A stretch of DNA of 64,000 bases from Methanolobus sediminis (lineage in GTDB: Archaea > Halobacteriota > Methanosarcinia > Methanosarcinales > Methanosarcinaceae). Location of the stretch: NCBI RefSeq assembly GCF_031312595.1, contig NZ_CP133592.1, positions 2,108,001 to 2,172,000 of the forward strand, given 5' to 3'. Every line of letters begins with the position of its first letter. Position 1 is the stretch's first letter. Of this stretch, positions 17,310 through 27,503 are shown in pieces. The notes under the pieces are model-generated. The model was not told where the DNA came from. It ran no database searches and saw nothing but the letters and a program-made list of their open reading frames with translations. A program made the position numbers and the translations under genes.

Positions 17310-18041
17310 ATGTTCGGACGATTCAGGTATAACGATAATGTATTTTACGGAGAGGTTGATGGAAATAAAGTTACTTCCATGGAAGGCTCTTTCATGGAGT
17401 GCGAACTCTCCGAATTGGAAATACTTCCTCCTTCAAATCCATCAAAGATCGTATGTGTGGGTTTGAACTATCATGACCATGCCATCGAGCTTGGTATGTC
17501 TGTTCCCGAAGAACCAATATTGTTTATAAAACCTCCATCAGCTGTTATCGGAAACCACGGAAAGATAATGTACCCGAAAATAAGCAAGCATGTAGATTAT
17601 GAAGCAGAGCTTGCTGTTGTTATAGGGAAAAGGTGTAGGAATATAACTTATGACCGGGCTTGTGATGTGATCGCAGGTTTTACCTGTTTTAATGATGTGA
17701 CTGCCCGTGACCTGCAGCAAAAAGACGGTCAATGGACAAGGGCTAAAAGTTTTGATACTTTTGCACCGGTGGGTCCTTTTGTAGTACCTGTTGGAGATTT
17801 TGATCCTGAGAACGCTTCTATTGTAAGTCGTGTAAATGGTGAGGTAAAGCAGGATTCTAACATAAGCAACCTGATATTTGATATTCCTTATCTGCTGGAA
17901 TTCATTACCGGAGTTATGACACTGGAGGTTGGAGATATTATTGCAACAGGAACTCCTCCCGGAGTAGGTGAGATTCATCCCGGAGATGTTGTTGAAGTGG
18001 AAATTGAAGGAATAGGAACTTTGGTCAACGAGGTTGCATAA
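17310..18041 (+). CDS. Fumarylacetoacetate hydrolase (FAH) family protein
   Basis: A 243-residue cytosolic protein with the FAH fold. [13 protein letters not shown], then [15 protein letters not shown], the metal-ligand segment [26 protein letters not shown], and the final [13 protein letters not shown] are all family hallmarks; the acidic residues for Mg2+ or Mn2+ (E in YEAELA, D in NDVTARD) are present. Members hydrolyse or decarboxylate beta-diketo acids such as acylpyruvates or oxaloacetate; which applies here is unclear. There is no strong ribosome site, so translation may be leaderless. Its stop overlaps the next ATG (TAATG), indicating coupling to the winged-helix gene. Confidence 0.88.
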   Translation: MFGRFRYNDNVFYGEVDGNKVTSMEGSFMECELSELEILPPSNPSKIVCVGLNYHDHAIELGMSVPEEPILFIKPPSAVIGNHGKIMYPKISKHVDYEAELAVVIGKRCRNITYDRACDVIAGFTCFNDVTARDLQQKDGQWTRAKSFDTFAPVGPFVVPVGDFDPENASIVSRVNGEVKQDSNISNLIFDIPYLLEFITGVMTLEVGDIIATGTPPGVGEIHPGDVVEVEIEGIGTLVNEVA

Positions 18042-18340
18042 TGCTATTCGATCAGGTTAACAAAGAGCTGGAACTTTCCCAGCGTCATTTAGAGGTTTTA
18101 AAAGTAGTTGTTGAAAGAGGGCCAATTGGTATTCTCAAACTTGCAGAGGAAACAGGCATGCCAACTCACAAAGTACGCTATTCTTTGCGTGTGCTTGAAC
18201 AGGAACAACTGATCAAGCCTTCATCACACGGCGCGGTTGCAGGAGACGCAGTAAAAGAGTTCCTGTCTGATTTTGAAAAGAACATCAAGGAACTGATTGA
18301 CAGGGCTGAGGAAGTAAAGGAAATAGGTGACTCTTTCTGA
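18041..18340 (+). CDS. Winged-helix DNA-binding protein, 99 aa
   Basis: The protein is one HTH domain: a helix ELSQRHLEVLKVVVERGPIG, the helix-turn-helix GILKLAEETGMPTHKVRYSLRVLEQEQLI, and a short wing (KPSSHGAVAG), then a C-terminal helix likely used for dimers. It is translationally coupled (TAATG) to the FAH-family gene. Small archaeal regulators of this kind are widespread; the targets are not evident. Coupling suggests it may sense or control the FAH enzyme's pathway, which is inference. Confidence 0.8.
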   Translation: MLFDQVNKELELSQRHLEVLKVVVERGPIGILKLAEETGMPTHKVRYSLRVLEQEQLIKPSSHGAVAGDAVKEFLSDFEKNIKELIDRAEEVKEIGDSF

Positions 18341-18507
18341 AAGAATTTCTGTTTTATTTATGATCTGACCATATCTTTTAAGTTCAGTTCTTATAATTCA
18401 CTCTACTATATTGATGATTGTCGGACAATAGCAATTCCACTACGAAATTCATGTTATTCCGGCACTTGACACTTAATGCTCATATTTGATTTTCCCGGAG
18501 ATCTATA

Positions 18508-20217
18508 ATGACTTTAACTGACGACGATAAAAAGACCATAGAGAAATATGCACTGCAGAATGCTGTAAAATACGGCCAGGCACCACAGATCGGTGCAGTT
18601 ATGGGTCGTGTGATGGGTGAATGTGCCCACCTGCGTCCAATGGCAAAGGAAGTCGGGCCTGTTATTCAGGAGATCCTTGCAGAAGTTGCTAGGGAAACCC
18701 CTGAACAGTGGCAGGCACGTCTAGAGGCTATTGCTCCTGAACTTATTGAGGAACTCAACACAAAGAAGGAACCTGATAAAGGTCTTAAAGCACTTGATGT
18801 TGAAGAGGGACAGCAGGTCGTTATGCGTTTTGCACCAAATCCAAATGGCCCTCCAACCCTTGGAAGTACCCGTGGTATCGTTGTCAACTCAGAATATGTG
18901 AAGAAATATGGTGGCAAGTTCATCATACGTTTTGATGATACTGACCCTCAGACCAAGCGTCCGATGCTTGAAGCATACGACTGGTATGTGGATGACTGTA
19001 AATGGCTTGGTGCTGACCCTGATGAGATTGTCATTGCATCAGACAGAATTCCAATGTATTATGACTATGCCAGAAAGCTCATCGAAATGGGAAAAGCATA
19101 CGTCTGTTTCTGTGACGGTGCAGATTTCAAGAAATTCAAGGATGCCAAGGAAGCATGTCCTCACAGGGACGTAAGTCCGCAGGAGAACCTTATGCACTGG
19201 GACAAGATGCTTGCCGGAGAGTATGAGGAGAAATCCGCTGTCCTGCGTATTAAGACCGATATTACTCACAAGGACCCTGCGCTTCGTGATTTCGGAGCGT
19301 TCAGGATCGTCAAGGTCCCTCACCCACGTCCGGAAGTGGATGACAAGTACTGTGTCTGGCCACTTCTTGACTTTGAAGGTGCAATCGAGGACCATGAACT
19401 CGGCATGACCCACATCATCAGGGGTAAAGACCTGATGGACAGTGAGAAACGTCAGACATATATCTACAATTATCTCGGTTGGAAATATCCGAAAACAACC
19501 CACTGGGGTCGTGTAAAGATGCACGAGTTCGGTAAGTTCAGTACCAGTTTATTACGTAAGTCCATTGAGGATGGCGAATACTCAGGCTGGGACGACCCCC
19601 GTCTTCCAACACTCCGTGCAATGCGCAGAAGGGGTATTCTCCCTGAAGCCATTCGCAAGTTCTTCATCGAGATGGGTGTAGGAGAGACAGATATCAGCAT
19701 TAGTATGGACACACTTTACGCAGAGAACCGTAAGCTTGTTGACCCTATTGCAAACAGGTATTTCTTCGTATGGGACCCTGTTGAGATTGAAATAACAGAT
19801 TCAGAAGCATGTACAGTAAATCCTTCATTGCATCCGACAGAAGACAGGGGATGCCGTGAGATAGAAGTTGCCGATAAGGTCTACATCTGCAGTGAGGATG
19901 CTGAAAAACTACAGGTCGGTTCAAAGCTCAGGCTCAAGGACCTTTTCAATTTAGAGGTCACTTCTATAGAGCCTCTGCAGGCAAAGCATATCGGAGATTC
20001 CATTGAGTCAGTGAAAAAGGAAAAGATGAAGATCATCCACTGGGCTCCTATGGACGGAATTCCTGTAAGAGTTTTGTCACCTGACGGAGAGTTTACAGGT
20101 ATTGGTGAAAAACAGGTTACAACTGAGCTTGATAAGATCGTACAGTTCGAAAGATTCGGGTTCTGTCGCATCGACTCAGTTGACAGTGAAGTTGTGGCTT
20201 ATTACACACATAAGTAA
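18508..20217 (+). CDS. gltX: Glutamyl-tRNA synthetase (archaeal)
   Basis: 569 residues, normal for archaeal GluRS. It charges tRNA-Glu, and in archaea that lack GlnRS also tRNA-Gln, whose Glu is amidated by GatDE. An N-terminal archaea-specific helical extension (about 1-100) precedes the class I catalytic domain with its HIGH-type motif APNPNGPPTLGSTRG (109-123) and the KMSKS equivalent FSTSLLRKS (about 340). The C-terminal half is the beta-barrel anticodon-binding region. GGAGATC sits before the ATG. Monocistronic by spacing. Confidence 0.97.
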   Translation: MTLTDDDKKTIEKYALQNAVKYGQAPQIGAVMGRVMGECAHLRPMAKEVGPVIQEILAEVARETPEQWQARLEAIAPELIEELNTKKEPDKGLKALDVEEGQQVVMRFAPNPNGPPTLGSTRGIVVNSEYVKKYGGKFIIRFDDTDPQTKRPMLEAYDWYVDDCKWLGADPDEIVIASDRIPMYYDYARKLIEMGKAYVCFCDGADFKKFKDAKEACPHRDVSPQENLMHWDKMLAGEYEEKSAVLRIKTDITHKDPALRDFGAFRIVKVPHPRPEVDDKYCVWPLLDFEGAIEDHELGMTHIIRGKDLMDSEKRQTYIYNYLGWKYPKTTHWGRVKMHEFGKFSTSLLRKSIEDGEYSGWDDPRLPTLRAMRRRGILPEAIRKFFIEMGVGETDISISMDTLYAENRKLVDPIANRYFFVWDPVEIEITDSEACTVNPSLHPTEDRGCREIEVADKVYICSEDAEKLQVGSKLRLKDLFNLEVTSIEPLQAKHIGDSIESVKKEKMKIIHWAPMDGIPVRVLSPDGEFTGIGEKQVTTELDKIVQFERFGFCRIDSVDSEVVAYYTHK

Positions 20218-20312
20218 AAAAGAAAAGGGGACTTCAAATCCCTATTATTTTTTGATTTATTTTCATAGTTTCATCCAAAAAGTCTTTTTTCCAGTTCACT
20301 GTTTTACATAAT

Positions 20313-21275
20313 ATGGAATCTCTTCCCAAATGCAGTTTTTCACGCCCAAAAATTGTTATCAGCAGATGTCTCGGTTTTGATAATTGCCGATATGATGGGC
20401 AAATTGTTCAATTTCCTTTAGCAGAAGCCATGAAACCATTTGTTGAATTTATTGATGTGTGTCCGGAGTACGATATTGGCCTCGGGATTCCTAGAGAACC
20501 TATACTCATTGTTGAGGATATTGACGGCAGTAACAGGAAACTGATACAACCTGCAACAGGACTTGATCTTACTGATAAAATGAAATCATTTTCCCGCTTT
20601 TATCTTGAAAAACTGGATGATTTTGATGGTTTCATCCTCAAATCAAAATCTCCTTCATGCGGTATAGGTACTACTAAAGTATTTCCTGATGCAGAGGCAG
20701 ATGAATATACCCATCATGAAGGTAATGGATTCTTTGCAGAAACGGTGCTTCATGATTACTCAGAAATCCCTGTCATAGACGAGGAACAGATAAAAGACCC
20801 GATAAAGAGAGATTATTTTCTGACACGGGTATTTGTACTTGCATCTTTCAGGGATGCATCTGTTTCATGCAAACTTCATTCACTGGTACGGTTCCATACT
20901 GATAATAAGCTGCTTTTCATGGCTTATAATAAACAGATAATAACTGCTATGGGAAACATAGTTGCCAACCGGGAGAATCTACCGGCTGAAAAAGTGTATG
21001 AGGATTACACCGGACTTTTAATGCAGATACTATCAGAAGCTCCACAAAGTGGCCCTGTTATCAATGCTTTTATGCATGCCTTCGGTTATTTTTCAAGACA
21101 TCTCAGTGCCGCTGAGAAATTCGGATTCATGCAGCAGTTGCAAAAGTTGCGGACAGATGACTCCGTGATATTTGAATTAAGAAAATGGTTCATGTTAATG
21201 GCAGATACATATAATGTGGAGTATCTTTCAAAGCAGACACTTTTCTGCCCGTATCCACCGGAGTTATCTGTTTAG
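20313..21275 (+). CDS. DUF523-DUF1722 (YbgA-like) fusion protein
   Basis: 320 residues in two parts. The N-terminal half has the DUF523 hallmarks KIVISRCLGFDNCRYDG and EYDIGLGIPREPI, plus KSKSPSCGIG with conserved Cys residues (about 15, 20 and 117) that may bind an Fe-S cluster or metal. The C-terminal part from about 185 (SLVRFHTDNKLLFMAYN, HAFGYFSRHLSAAEK) is DUF1722, known as YbgA. The fusion is common in bacteria and archaea, sometimes linked to DNA photolyase or 2-thiouracil desulfurase activity; its role here is not determined. It starts at ATG 20313. Confidence 0.85.
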   Translation: MESLPKCSFSRPKIVISRCLGFDNCRYDGQIVQFPLAEAMKPFVEFIDVCPEYDIGLGIPREPILIVEDIDGSNRKLIQPATGLDLTDKMKSFSRFYLEKLDDFDGFILKSKSPSCGIGTTKVFPDAEADEYTHHEGNGFFAETVLHDYSEIPVIDEEQIKDPIKRDYFLTRVFVLASFRDASVSCKLHSLVRFHTDNKLLFMAYNKQIITAMGNIVANRENLPAEKVYEDYTGLLMQILSEAPQSGPVINAFMHAFGYFSRHLSAAEKFGFMQQLQKLRTDDSVIFELRKWFMLMADTYNVEYLSKQTLFCPYPPELSV

Positions 21276-21417
21276 TTTTGATGATTTTATGGGCTTTAAT
21301 TCCTTAATAATACCTTATAATTATAAGTGCCCCCACATCAGATACTTTCATATCTTTTGAATTTCCATATTATATTGTCGGTACATGTCACGTGGGAAAT
21401 CTAAAGGAGATGCTATC

Positions 21418-21657
21418 GTGGAAGACAATAATGATATCGAATTGATGGACGTTCAGGAATCTGATGAAGATGAAGAATTGATAGAAGTTTGTCCGGTATG
21501 TGGTAGTCCGGAACTCTATTATGAAGCAGGCGGTACTGAAGGTCTCTACCACTGTAAGTATTGTGGTTATATAGGTGCCTTTGTCATTGATGCGAACCTG
21601 GAAATGATGAAACTGATACGTGACGAATACGAAAGTAAGGCACGTGTTTCTGAATAA
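21418..21657 (+). CDS. Zinc-ribbon protein, 79 aa
   Basis: An acidic N-terminus is followed by CPVCGS (about 26-31) and CKYCGY (about 47-52), two CX2C knuckles forming a zinc ribbon, then a helical tail (LEMMKLIRDEYESKA). Such small ribbons bind nucleic acid or protein partners. The frame opens at ATG 21385, but AAAGGAG at 21404-21409 sits about 8 bp before GTG 21418, which is the better start; the ATG has no site of its own. It converges with eS1 over a shared hairpin. Confidence 0.75.
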   Translation: MEDNNDIELMDVQESDEDEELIEVCPVCGSPELYYEAGGTEGLYHCKYCGYIGAFVIDANLEMMKLIRDEYESKARVSE

Positions 21658-21707
21658 TCTAAAGCTACGCTTGCTGAGTGAAACAAATTAAGAAAAAAGA
21701 TGTTAAC

Positions 21708-21724
21708 AGGTGGTTTAACCACCT
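21708..21724. terminator. Bidirectional hairpin terminator
   Basis: AGGTGGTTTAACCACCT is an inverted repeat with 6-8 bp arms between convergent genes (stops at 21657 and 21744). A-rich sequence lies on the left and ATTGTTTT on the right, so each strand has T-rich sequence after the stem, as archaeal termination favours. Confidence 0.6.
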
Positions 21725-21743
21725 ATTGTTTTAAGTCTAAGAT

Positions 21744-22334
21744 TTACTGCTTTGCAGGGACAGATTTGACTTCTGTCTTTCTGATCTCTACCCTTCTGAG
21801 TGGGTAGATGGACTTTGCGTTCCTGTAGATGTTTGCGGAAAGCTTGCCCATGATAGCTTCTTCGATGAACTGCTCGAAGTTAAGCTCTGCTGCACGTTCC
21901 TTGACGATCTTGACCATTACTTCCCTGATGCCTTTGATCTGGCTTGATCTTGCTCTCTTTACGGTGAAGCATATTGGTTTTACTCTGATGACGTATCCGT
22001 CCTTTGTTGTTACGTCAAGGTTTGCGTCGATCCTTGAGGTCTGACGCTTTACAATTGAGCGAAGGTAATCTGTTGTGATCTCGTGACCGAGGAATCTTGT
22101 GTTTGCAATGTCACCACTGACATTGTTGATCTCGAGTCTGAGCTTTGTGTTATGCTTTGTGAAATCGTTAGCAATTTCGCCGACTGTGGTCTCAACGACA
22201 CGACCGATGAGCTGTTCAGGCTCTTCTGCAGGTGTAACGCCAATGTTTGTCCTGCTGATGAATTCCGGTGTTTCTACGTTGTACCATGTCTTTGACTTCC
22301 ATTTGTCTAACTTTCTCTGCACTTTCCTTGCCAA
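21744..22334 (-). CDS. rps3ae: Ribosomal protein eS1 (S3Ae)
   Basis: 196 residues, the usual archaeal size. It begins [18 protein letters not shown] and contains [17 protein letters not shown] and [15 protein letters not shown], characteristic of eS1 on the 30S platform near the mRNA exit. The start is TTG with a strong GGAGG upstream. A TATA-like TTTATATATGG lies about 140 bp upstream. In many Euryarchaeota this gene sits with rpsO, recJ-like and pcc1; here it is about 7 kb from pcc1. Confidence 0.97.
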   Translation of the reverse strand: MARKVQRKLDKWKSKTWYNVETPEFISRTNIGVTPAEEPEQLIGRVVETTVGEIANDFTKHNTKLRLEINNVSGDIANTRFLGHEITTDYLRSIVKRQTSRIDANLDVTTKDGYVIRVKPICFTVKRARSSQIKGIREVMVKIVKERAAELNFEQFIEEAIMGKLSANIYRNAKSIYPLRRVEIRKTEVKSVPAKQ

Positions 22335-22644
22335 GTAATAATTCCTCCAGATGAGTGTGATTTAATGATATAATTTAATGAATATTTGTAATCTGTAATT
22401 GTTCAACGAGCTGTCATAAATAATTATGAGATAATGTATGCACTGATAAATTGGCTCTCTATAGTATGCATATCCATATATAAACAAATCGGTTAGGCCG
22501 ATCTAAAAAGTATCTGCATCAAATTTGCATTCAGGCAATAATGGTTACAAAAAAGTATTTTATGAATAAATACTTCTCTATGGCAATAGTAATTGAATAA
22601 TTGCATGTAGTAAACTCATCATCAAAAAACTAAGGGGCACTTCA
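22335..22644. other. Divergent promoter region of eS1 and thiM
   Basis: 310 nt without a gene. It holds the TATA-like element listed next, a small ATCGG/CCGAT inverted repeat at 22488-22502, and AT-rich sequence before thiM. I looked for a TPP riboswitch before thiM and saw no convincing core. Confidence 0.5.
22474..22484 (-). promoter_or_regulatory. Probable TATA box for eS1
   Basis: On the minus strand the sequence TTTATATATGG matches the methanogen TATA consensus TTTATATA. It lies about 140 bp before the TTG start, implying a leader of roughly 110 nt. Confidence 0.4.
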
Positions 22645-23430
22645 ATGAAAAATCCGCTTGAATCTATAAGGGAATCTAAACCGCTGGTACATCACATAAC
22701 AAACTGGGTAACCATCTATGATTGCGCAAACATCACAAGGGCTTTCGGCGCTCTTCCAATTATGGCTCATGCCCCGGAAGAATGTGCAGACATGACCGGC
22801 ATTTCCACAGTTTTTGTTCTTAATATCGGAACCCTTACAACAGAACTTATCGATGCAATGATCCTCTCTGCAAAGGCTGCAAATGAGAAGAACATGCCTG
22901 TAGTCCTCGATGCAGTAGGAGTCGGTGCGACAAAGTTCCGTGATGAGATGGCTGCAAAAATACTTGATTCCGTTCGTGTGGATATAATCAAAGGAAACTA
23001 CTCCGAGATTGCAAAACTTGCAGGTGAAAATGCAATTACAAGAGGTGTAGAGGCCACATCAATTGAAGCTGATCCAAGGAAGGTTGCAAAGGAATTTGCA
23101 AAAGCCAGGTCATGTGTAGTTGTAATGACAGGTGCTGAAGATATTATCAGTGATGGAGAAAGAACATTCGTTGTCAAGAACGGGCATGAACTGATGGGTT
23201 CAATTGTAGGAACAGGCTGCATGGCTGCATCAATAATAGGTTCTTTTGCAGGAGTAAACTCAGACCTCTGTGAAGCTGCAAAAGATGCACTCTGCTATTT
23301 CGGAATTGCAGGACAGCTCGCAGCCGAAAAGTCTGCAGGTCCCGGTACCTTTAAGATGTATCTCTATGATGAGGTCTACAACCTTTCCGATGAAAGAGCA
23401 CAGTCCATGATGAACTTTGAAGAACAATGA
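22645..23430 (+). CDS. thiM: Hydroxyethylthiazole kinase
   Basis: 261 residues, full length. It phosphorylates 4-methyl-5-(2-hydroxyethyl)thiazole with ATP in thiamine salvage. The ribokinase-like fold is shown by [17 protein letters not shown] at the start, [23 protein letters not shown] and the anion-hole motif [11 protein letters not shown] near residue 190 with the catalytic Cys. Its TGA overlaps the ATG of thiE by 4 bp, so the two are cotranslated. Start follows GGGGCAC. Confidence 0.96.
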   Translation: MKNPLESIRESKPLVHHITNWVTIYDCANITRAFGALPIMAHAPEECADMTGISTVFVLNIGTLTTELIDAMILSAKAANEKNMPVVLDAVGVGATKFRDEMAAKILDSVRVDIIKGNYSEIAKLAGENAITRGVEATSIEADPRKVAKEFAKARSCVVVMTGAEDIISDGERTFVVKNGHELMGSIVGTGCMAASIIGSFAGVNSDLCEAAKDALCYFGIAGQLAAEKSAGPGTFKMYLYDEVYNLSDERAQSMMNFEEQ

Positions 23431-24086
23431 AGCCGATGACTGACAAAAGAGCATTGCTGGATGAAATTGATTTTTACCTTGTGACAGATTCCGGTCTGTC
23501 CAGAAAAGGTACTCTTTCAGATGTGGAAAAAGCAGTTGCAGCAGGATGCAGAATAGTACAGTATCGTGAAAAGTCCATCAGTACAAAGGACATGATACTT
23601 GAAGCGGCACAAATTAAGACACTATGTGGCAGCGAGTCTATTTTCCTTGTAAATGACCGCGTTGATGTTGCTTTAGCCGTTGATGCTGATGGTGTACACA
23701 TCGGACAGGATGACATGCCAATAGATACTGCAAGAGCACTTCTAGGATCTAACAAAATAATAGGTCTTACAGTTCATAATGTAGAGGAGGCTCTTGAAGC
23801 AGAAAGAATGGGTGCAGATTATATTGGTCTCAGTCCTATTTTCAATACTTCTACTAAAAAGGATGCTGGAAATGGCATAGGTCCTGAAAGCATCAGAGCT
23901 GTAAAAGATAGTATTAAAATCCCTATTGTTGCTATAGGTGGCATCAATAAGCAAAACAGTGAAAGTGTAGTTGTTAGTGGCGCTGATAGTCTGGTTGCTA
24001 TTTCTGCTGTTGTATGCAGTGATGATGTAGAAAAAGAAACCAGAGAATTCATTGATCTGATACAAAGGATCAAATCTCTGAAGTAG
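23427..24086 (+). CDS. thiE: Thiamine-phosphate synthase
   Basis: 219 residues, a TIM barrel joining hydroxyethylthiazole phosphate to HMP pyrophosphate. Typical elements are [14 protein letters not shown] (pyrophosphate binding), [41 protein letters not shown] and [10 protein letters not shown]. It overlaps thiM (ATGA), and together they complete the last two steps of thiamine phosphate formation from salvaged thiazole. A second Met lies three codons downstream. A pair of hairpins follows the gene at 24121-24156. Confidence 0.96.
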   Translation: MKPMTDKRALLDEIDFYLVTDSGLSRKGTLSDVEKAVAAGCRIVQYREKSISTKDMILEAAQIKTLCGSESIFLVNDRVDVALAVDADGVHIGQDDMPIDTARALLGSNKIIGLTVHNVEEALEAERMGADYIGLSPIFNTSTKKDAGNGIGPESIRAVKDSIKIPIVAIGGINKQNSESVVVSGADSLVAISAVVCSDDVEKETREFIDLIQRIKSLK

Positions 24087-24120
24087 CTACCTGTATTTTG
24101 AATTCTGGCTATATTTTTAA

Positions 24121-24156
24121 ATATTTTCAAAATATCTATGCTTCTAAATAGCATAG
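24121..24156 (+). terminator. Hairpin pair and T run after thiE
   Basis: ATATTTTCAAAATAT (24121-24135) is followed by CTATGC/GCATAG (24136-24156) with a 9-nt loop, and a CATTTTTTGG run lies just downstream. This fits a terminator for the thiME pair, though AT-rich palindromes are common here. Confidence 0.4.
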
Positions 24157-24265
24157 AATCAATCATTTTTTGGTTTTGAGATAAACGAATCAAAACCTCA
24201 TAGGTAATAACTCTGCATGAATATATATTTATTAATTAATAATATACTGTGTATGAGGGATAATT

Positions 24266-24757
24266 TTGCCAGTGATTAAAGATAAAATAACACTTGAAAA
24301 AATGCTTCAGCGTATGTACTGGATAGAAGCGGAAATGGAACAACTTGGCACCTGGGAGGCTCGTATTGAAATGATGGATGAGAATATTGCTGCACTTGAG
24401 ACATTATCACATGATTCAGACAGACATGGGGAGCTCATAAAAAAGTGGCTAATTAAAGGGAACATTTCCATACCAGATGAAGCGCCTCACGGCCTTCCAA
24501 AACATATATTTGATTTTACTGGTTCTTCAAGTCAGGAAATGTTCAAGACTATAATGAAATATGAAATACTTGCAATGAATGCCTATAAAGATATGAAGAA
24601 TACCAATCCTGCTGTCTTAAGTCAAGTATTTCCTAATGAAGGTGATGTGAACGAATTTCTTGATGATATGGAACAACTGATAAAAGATGAGGAAATGCAT
24701 GCAGGCATCTGTAAAAAACAGGTGGGTGGTTATACAACAATAATGTATGGAAACTGA
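24266..24757 (+). CDS. Hypothetical helical protein with possible ferritin-like metal site, 163 aa
   Basis: Unrecognised. It is all-helical in appearance, with EAEMEQLGTWEARIEMM, a central HDSDRHGELIKKW, then MKYEILAMNAYKDM and IKDEEMHAGICKKQ. The Glu/His spacing (E..H in the second helix, YE..AY in the third, EExH in the fourth) resembles a diiron four-helix bundle of the ferritin-like or rubrerythrin class. That is inference; residues are not aligned to a known member. The start is a TTG with GAGGGA upstream. It is monocistronic. Confidence 0.6.
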   Translation: MPVIKDKITLEKMLQRMYWIEAEMEQLGTWEARIEMMDENIAALETLSHDSDRHGELIKKWLIKGNISIPDEAPHGLPKHIFDFTGSSSQEMFKTIMKYEILAMNAYKDMKNTNPAVLSQVFPNEGDVNEFLDDMEQLIKDEEMHAGICKKQVGGYTTIMYGN

Positions 24758-24928
24758 TATCATTTTAATTGATAATGAGGGATAAACCCTCAAAAATGCT
24801 TAAATTATTCTTTTTTTCAGCAGATTACAAAATTACTTAACCTACAGTAACCTATTTTCTAAAACTGACATTTTTCGTAAATGTCAGAGATTTGTATTTA
24901 TGGTTTAATAGTGGAGGAGGGAGTGACT

Positions 24929-25864
24929 ATGAAAGCCGCTCAGATAAGTGAATACGGAAAAGATGTAGTAAAAATAAACCCAGATGCAGAGATGCCGGAA
25001 CTTTCATCCGGAAATGTCATTGTGAAAGTACATGCAGCAGGTGTGAACCCCATTGACTGGAAGATAACAGAAGGATATTTGGGTCAGGCACTATCCGATA
25101 ATTTTCCTTTGACCGTAGGCGATGATTTCGCCGGCACGGTTGAGGAAGTCGGCGAAGATGTAACAGAATATACAAAAGGAGACAATGTATATGGCTCCGG
25201 CGGTGTCAGGATGGGAGGTTCAGGAGCCATTGCAGAATACTTAGTTACCGGGGTTAATCTAATATCAAAAAAACCTGAGGATGCAAGCAATCATGAAGCT
25301 GCGGCCTTACCTCTTACAGGAGTAAGCGCAGTTGATGTAATTTATAATAAGATTAAGCTGGAAAAAGGCCAGAAAATCCTTATTCATGGTGGTTCCGGTG
25401 GAATTGGTTCAATGGCAATCCAGATTGCAAAACATCTGGGAGCATATGTGGCCACAACTGCCAGAAAGGATAAGGTGCAGTATCTTAAAGACCTAGGTGC
25501 CGACGAGATCATCGATTACAAAGACGAGGTATTTGAAGAGATACTAAAGGACTATGATGCAGTTTTCGATACGGTAGGCGGAGATACATATAAAAGATCG
25601 TTCAAGGTACTGAAAAAAGGTGGTGTGATCGTATCGATGCTCGGGCAGCCGGATACTGAACTGATGAACAAATATCAGGTTAATGCCCTGGGGCAATTCA
25701 CACAGACCAACAGCGATAGCCTGAAGAAACTGGCAGAACTTTTTGATGATGGGGCGATAAAAGTGTATATTGACAGGGTTTTCCCACTGGATGAAGCGGC
25801 AGAAGCTCTAAAATACCAGCGGGACAACAGTGTGAAAGGAAAAGTTGTGATAGAAATAAATTAA
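24929..25864 (+). CDS. NADP-dependent quinone-type oxidoreductase (MDR family)
   Basis: 311 residues of the zinc-independent medium-chain dehydrogenase/reductase family. The catalytic fold opens MKAAQISEYGKD, shows AAGVNPIDWKITEG and GDDFAGTVEEVG, and the Rossmann part has HGGSGGIGSMAIQIAK (nucleotide binding) and DAVFDTVGGDTY. Zinc-ligand Cys residues are absent, as in quinone oxidoreductases and enoyl reductases. It probably reduces quinones or reactive enones; the substrate is unknown. The frame extends to 24881, but ATG 24929 has GGAGGAGGGAG before it and is the real start. Confidence 0.9.
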   Translation: MKAAQISEYGKDVVKINPDAEMPELSSGNVIVKVHAAGVNPIDWKITEGYLGQALSDNFPLTVGDDFAGTVEEVGEDVTEYTKGDNVYGSGGVRMGGSGAIAEYLVTGVNLISKKPEDASNHEAAALPLTGVSAVDVIYNKIKLEKGQKILIHGGSGGIGSMAIQIAKHLGAYVATTARKDKVQYLKDLGADEIIDYKDEVFEEILKDYDAVFDTVGGDTYKRSFKVLKKGGVIVSMLGQPDTELMNKYQVNALGQFTQTNSDSLKKLAELFDDGAIKVYIDRVFPLDEAAEALKYQRDNSVKGKVVIEIN

Positions 25865-25931
25865 AGGAACTCTGTTCCTTACATTTATTAACTATTTTTT
25901 CCAAATTTATGATTAATTTTAAAAGGATTAA

Positions 25932-27503
25932 TCAGAGGAATTTAATTCCTCTTGGCATCTCTCCTACTCTTCTCCTGAATTCCTCAGGCCAGTTTTCAGG
26001 GTCAATTCCTTTCTGTGCAAAGAAAGCGGAAGCCCATCTTTCAAGTCCAACACCGGAACATCCTGACCAGAGTTCCTCACCGGACTGGCACTTGACATTG
26101 AATCCTGATGGATACTTGTTTCCGTTTACACTGACATTCTGGAATTCCAGCCATTCAGCGTCCTCACCGCGGTAAGGAAGTACAGCTTCATAATCGGTTG
26201 TACCGGCTTCAGTCTGCTCGGAAACTCCTGTGAGTCCTTCCTGTGCCATGAACCATGGAGTTACCCATGCCTTTCTCCATTCAAGGTCAAGTATCTCATT
26301 GAAGATATGCATATAACGGTCATGCAACTCGTTTGCGGTCTTAATTACCTGTTCCTTGTTTCCAACCCAGAGAATCTCTATCCTGTGGAACTCATCCACA
26401 CGTTCCATTCCGTGGATTCCACCACTCTCATACCTGTGTGAGGTTCCTGACCTGTCAAACACCTTTATCGGGAACTCGTCGGTTGGTACGGTCTCACCCT
26501 GCAGGTATGTCCAGAATGGAGGACACTGTGCGTAGCACATTCCACCAATAGGGTCACCGATCTTCTCCTTGATAAGTGAAGTTGGAACTTCAAGGGTCAC
26601 CTTGTAATGATCAATAACTTCCTCCCAGAACTCAGGGTCTCTTGTCTTTGGAGGACATACGTAATAGATCTCAGGATAGACACCCTTTGCATGTCCAGAT
26701 TTCTGCCAGACTTCCCATGGTACAAGTTTCGGGAAGATCATTTCCCTGTATCCGAGAGGTTCAAGAAGCTCCTCAAGAACAATTCTCTCAAAAGTCCTGA
26801 ACATCCTTGTGGATTGCGGACCATGTATCCACTGACCTCTGCTGGCACCTCTCTTAAGCCAGCCAGCATCCACCATTGCTTTGGTCGGATCTTCGTTGAA
26901 CTTGTGGTCTTTTTTCTCACTCTGCCAGAGAATGTTCCAGTGCTCGGTCTTTCCACCATAGGACTGCTGCTCGAGCTTGTCCTCCATAAGGGAAAGTATC
27001 CTGTCAGGAACACGGTTTGACATTGCAGACTCATCAACATCAAGAACTAATTTGATAATTCCATCGTTGTAGGTCATTTCTGCAACATAAGGGATCTTCA
27101 TTGGAGGAAGTTCTTTCTCAGAAGGAACTTCAATTGTGAATGACTCTACCTCGATTCCACGAATTCCTATTTTGAACTCCTTTCCAAGTTTTCCTGCAAG
27201 TGGTTTTCTCATACGGAGCAATGCATCATGGACACGCACGTACCTGCCGGATTCAATAACGAGTTTTATCCTGTCACCATCTACTTTCCATCCTGTGACC
27301 TTTGCACCCTGTCCTTCCGGTGCACCCTTGGTAAGAATACTGTGATTAGCTTCATGGATGTACTTGTCAACAACATCTGTGGCCGGTGTTGCATCTGCAC
27401 TTGTCTTAATTGAACACTCCAGCCTGAATTTGAAGTCAATTGCAATTCCTGCACCTTCCGGTTTATCTGCCGGACAGCATTCATCTCTTTTCTTTGCTTC
27501 CAT
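25932..27503 (-). CDS. serS: Seryl-tRNA synthetase, methanogenic type
   Basis: 523 residues. This is the rare archaeal SerRS (type 2) with an N-terminal domain unlike the bacterial coiled-coil arm. Features include [32 protein letters not shown] (class II motif 2) and [20 protein letters not shown] (motif 3), with Cys residues able to provide the active-site zinc found in this type. It charges tRNA-Ser. Such enzymes are limited to methanogens and a few relatives. It ends close to the oxidoreductase gene (convergent) and is divergent from panE. Confidence 0.96.
   Translation of the reverse strand: MEAKKRDECCPADKPEGAGIAIDFKFRLECSIKTSADATPATDVVDKYIHEANHSILTKGAPEGQGAKVTGWKVDGDRIKLVIESGRYVRVHDALLRMRKPLAGKLGKEFKIGIRGIEVESFTIEVPSEKELPPMKIPYVAEMTYNDGIIKLVLDVDESAMSNRVPDRILSLMEDKLEQQSYGGKTEHWNILWQSEKKDHKFNEDPTKAMVDAGWLKRGASRGQWIHGPQSTRMFRTFERIVLEELLEPLGYREMIFPKLVPWEVWQKSGHAKGVYPEIYYVCPPKTRDPEFWEEVIDHYKVTLEVPTSLIKEKIGDPIGGMCYAQCPPFWTYLQGETVPTDEFPIKVFDRSGTSHRYESGGIHGMERVDEFHRIEILWVGNKEQVIKTANELHDRYMHIFNEILDLEWRKAWVTPWFMAQEGLTGVSEQTEAGTTDYEAVLPYRGEDAEWLEFQNVSVNGNKYPSGFNVKCQSGEELWSGCSGVGLERWASAFFAQKGIDPENWPEEFRRRVGEMPRGIKFL

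Noticed and set aside
18666-20171. Several antisense ORFs over gltX (for example 19039-19524)
   Set aside because: Opposite-strand shadows of a conserved gene without start signals or domains.
22560-22644. TPP riboswitch before thiM
   Set aside because: The conserved core elements and paired arms were not found; the leader is AT-rich and short.
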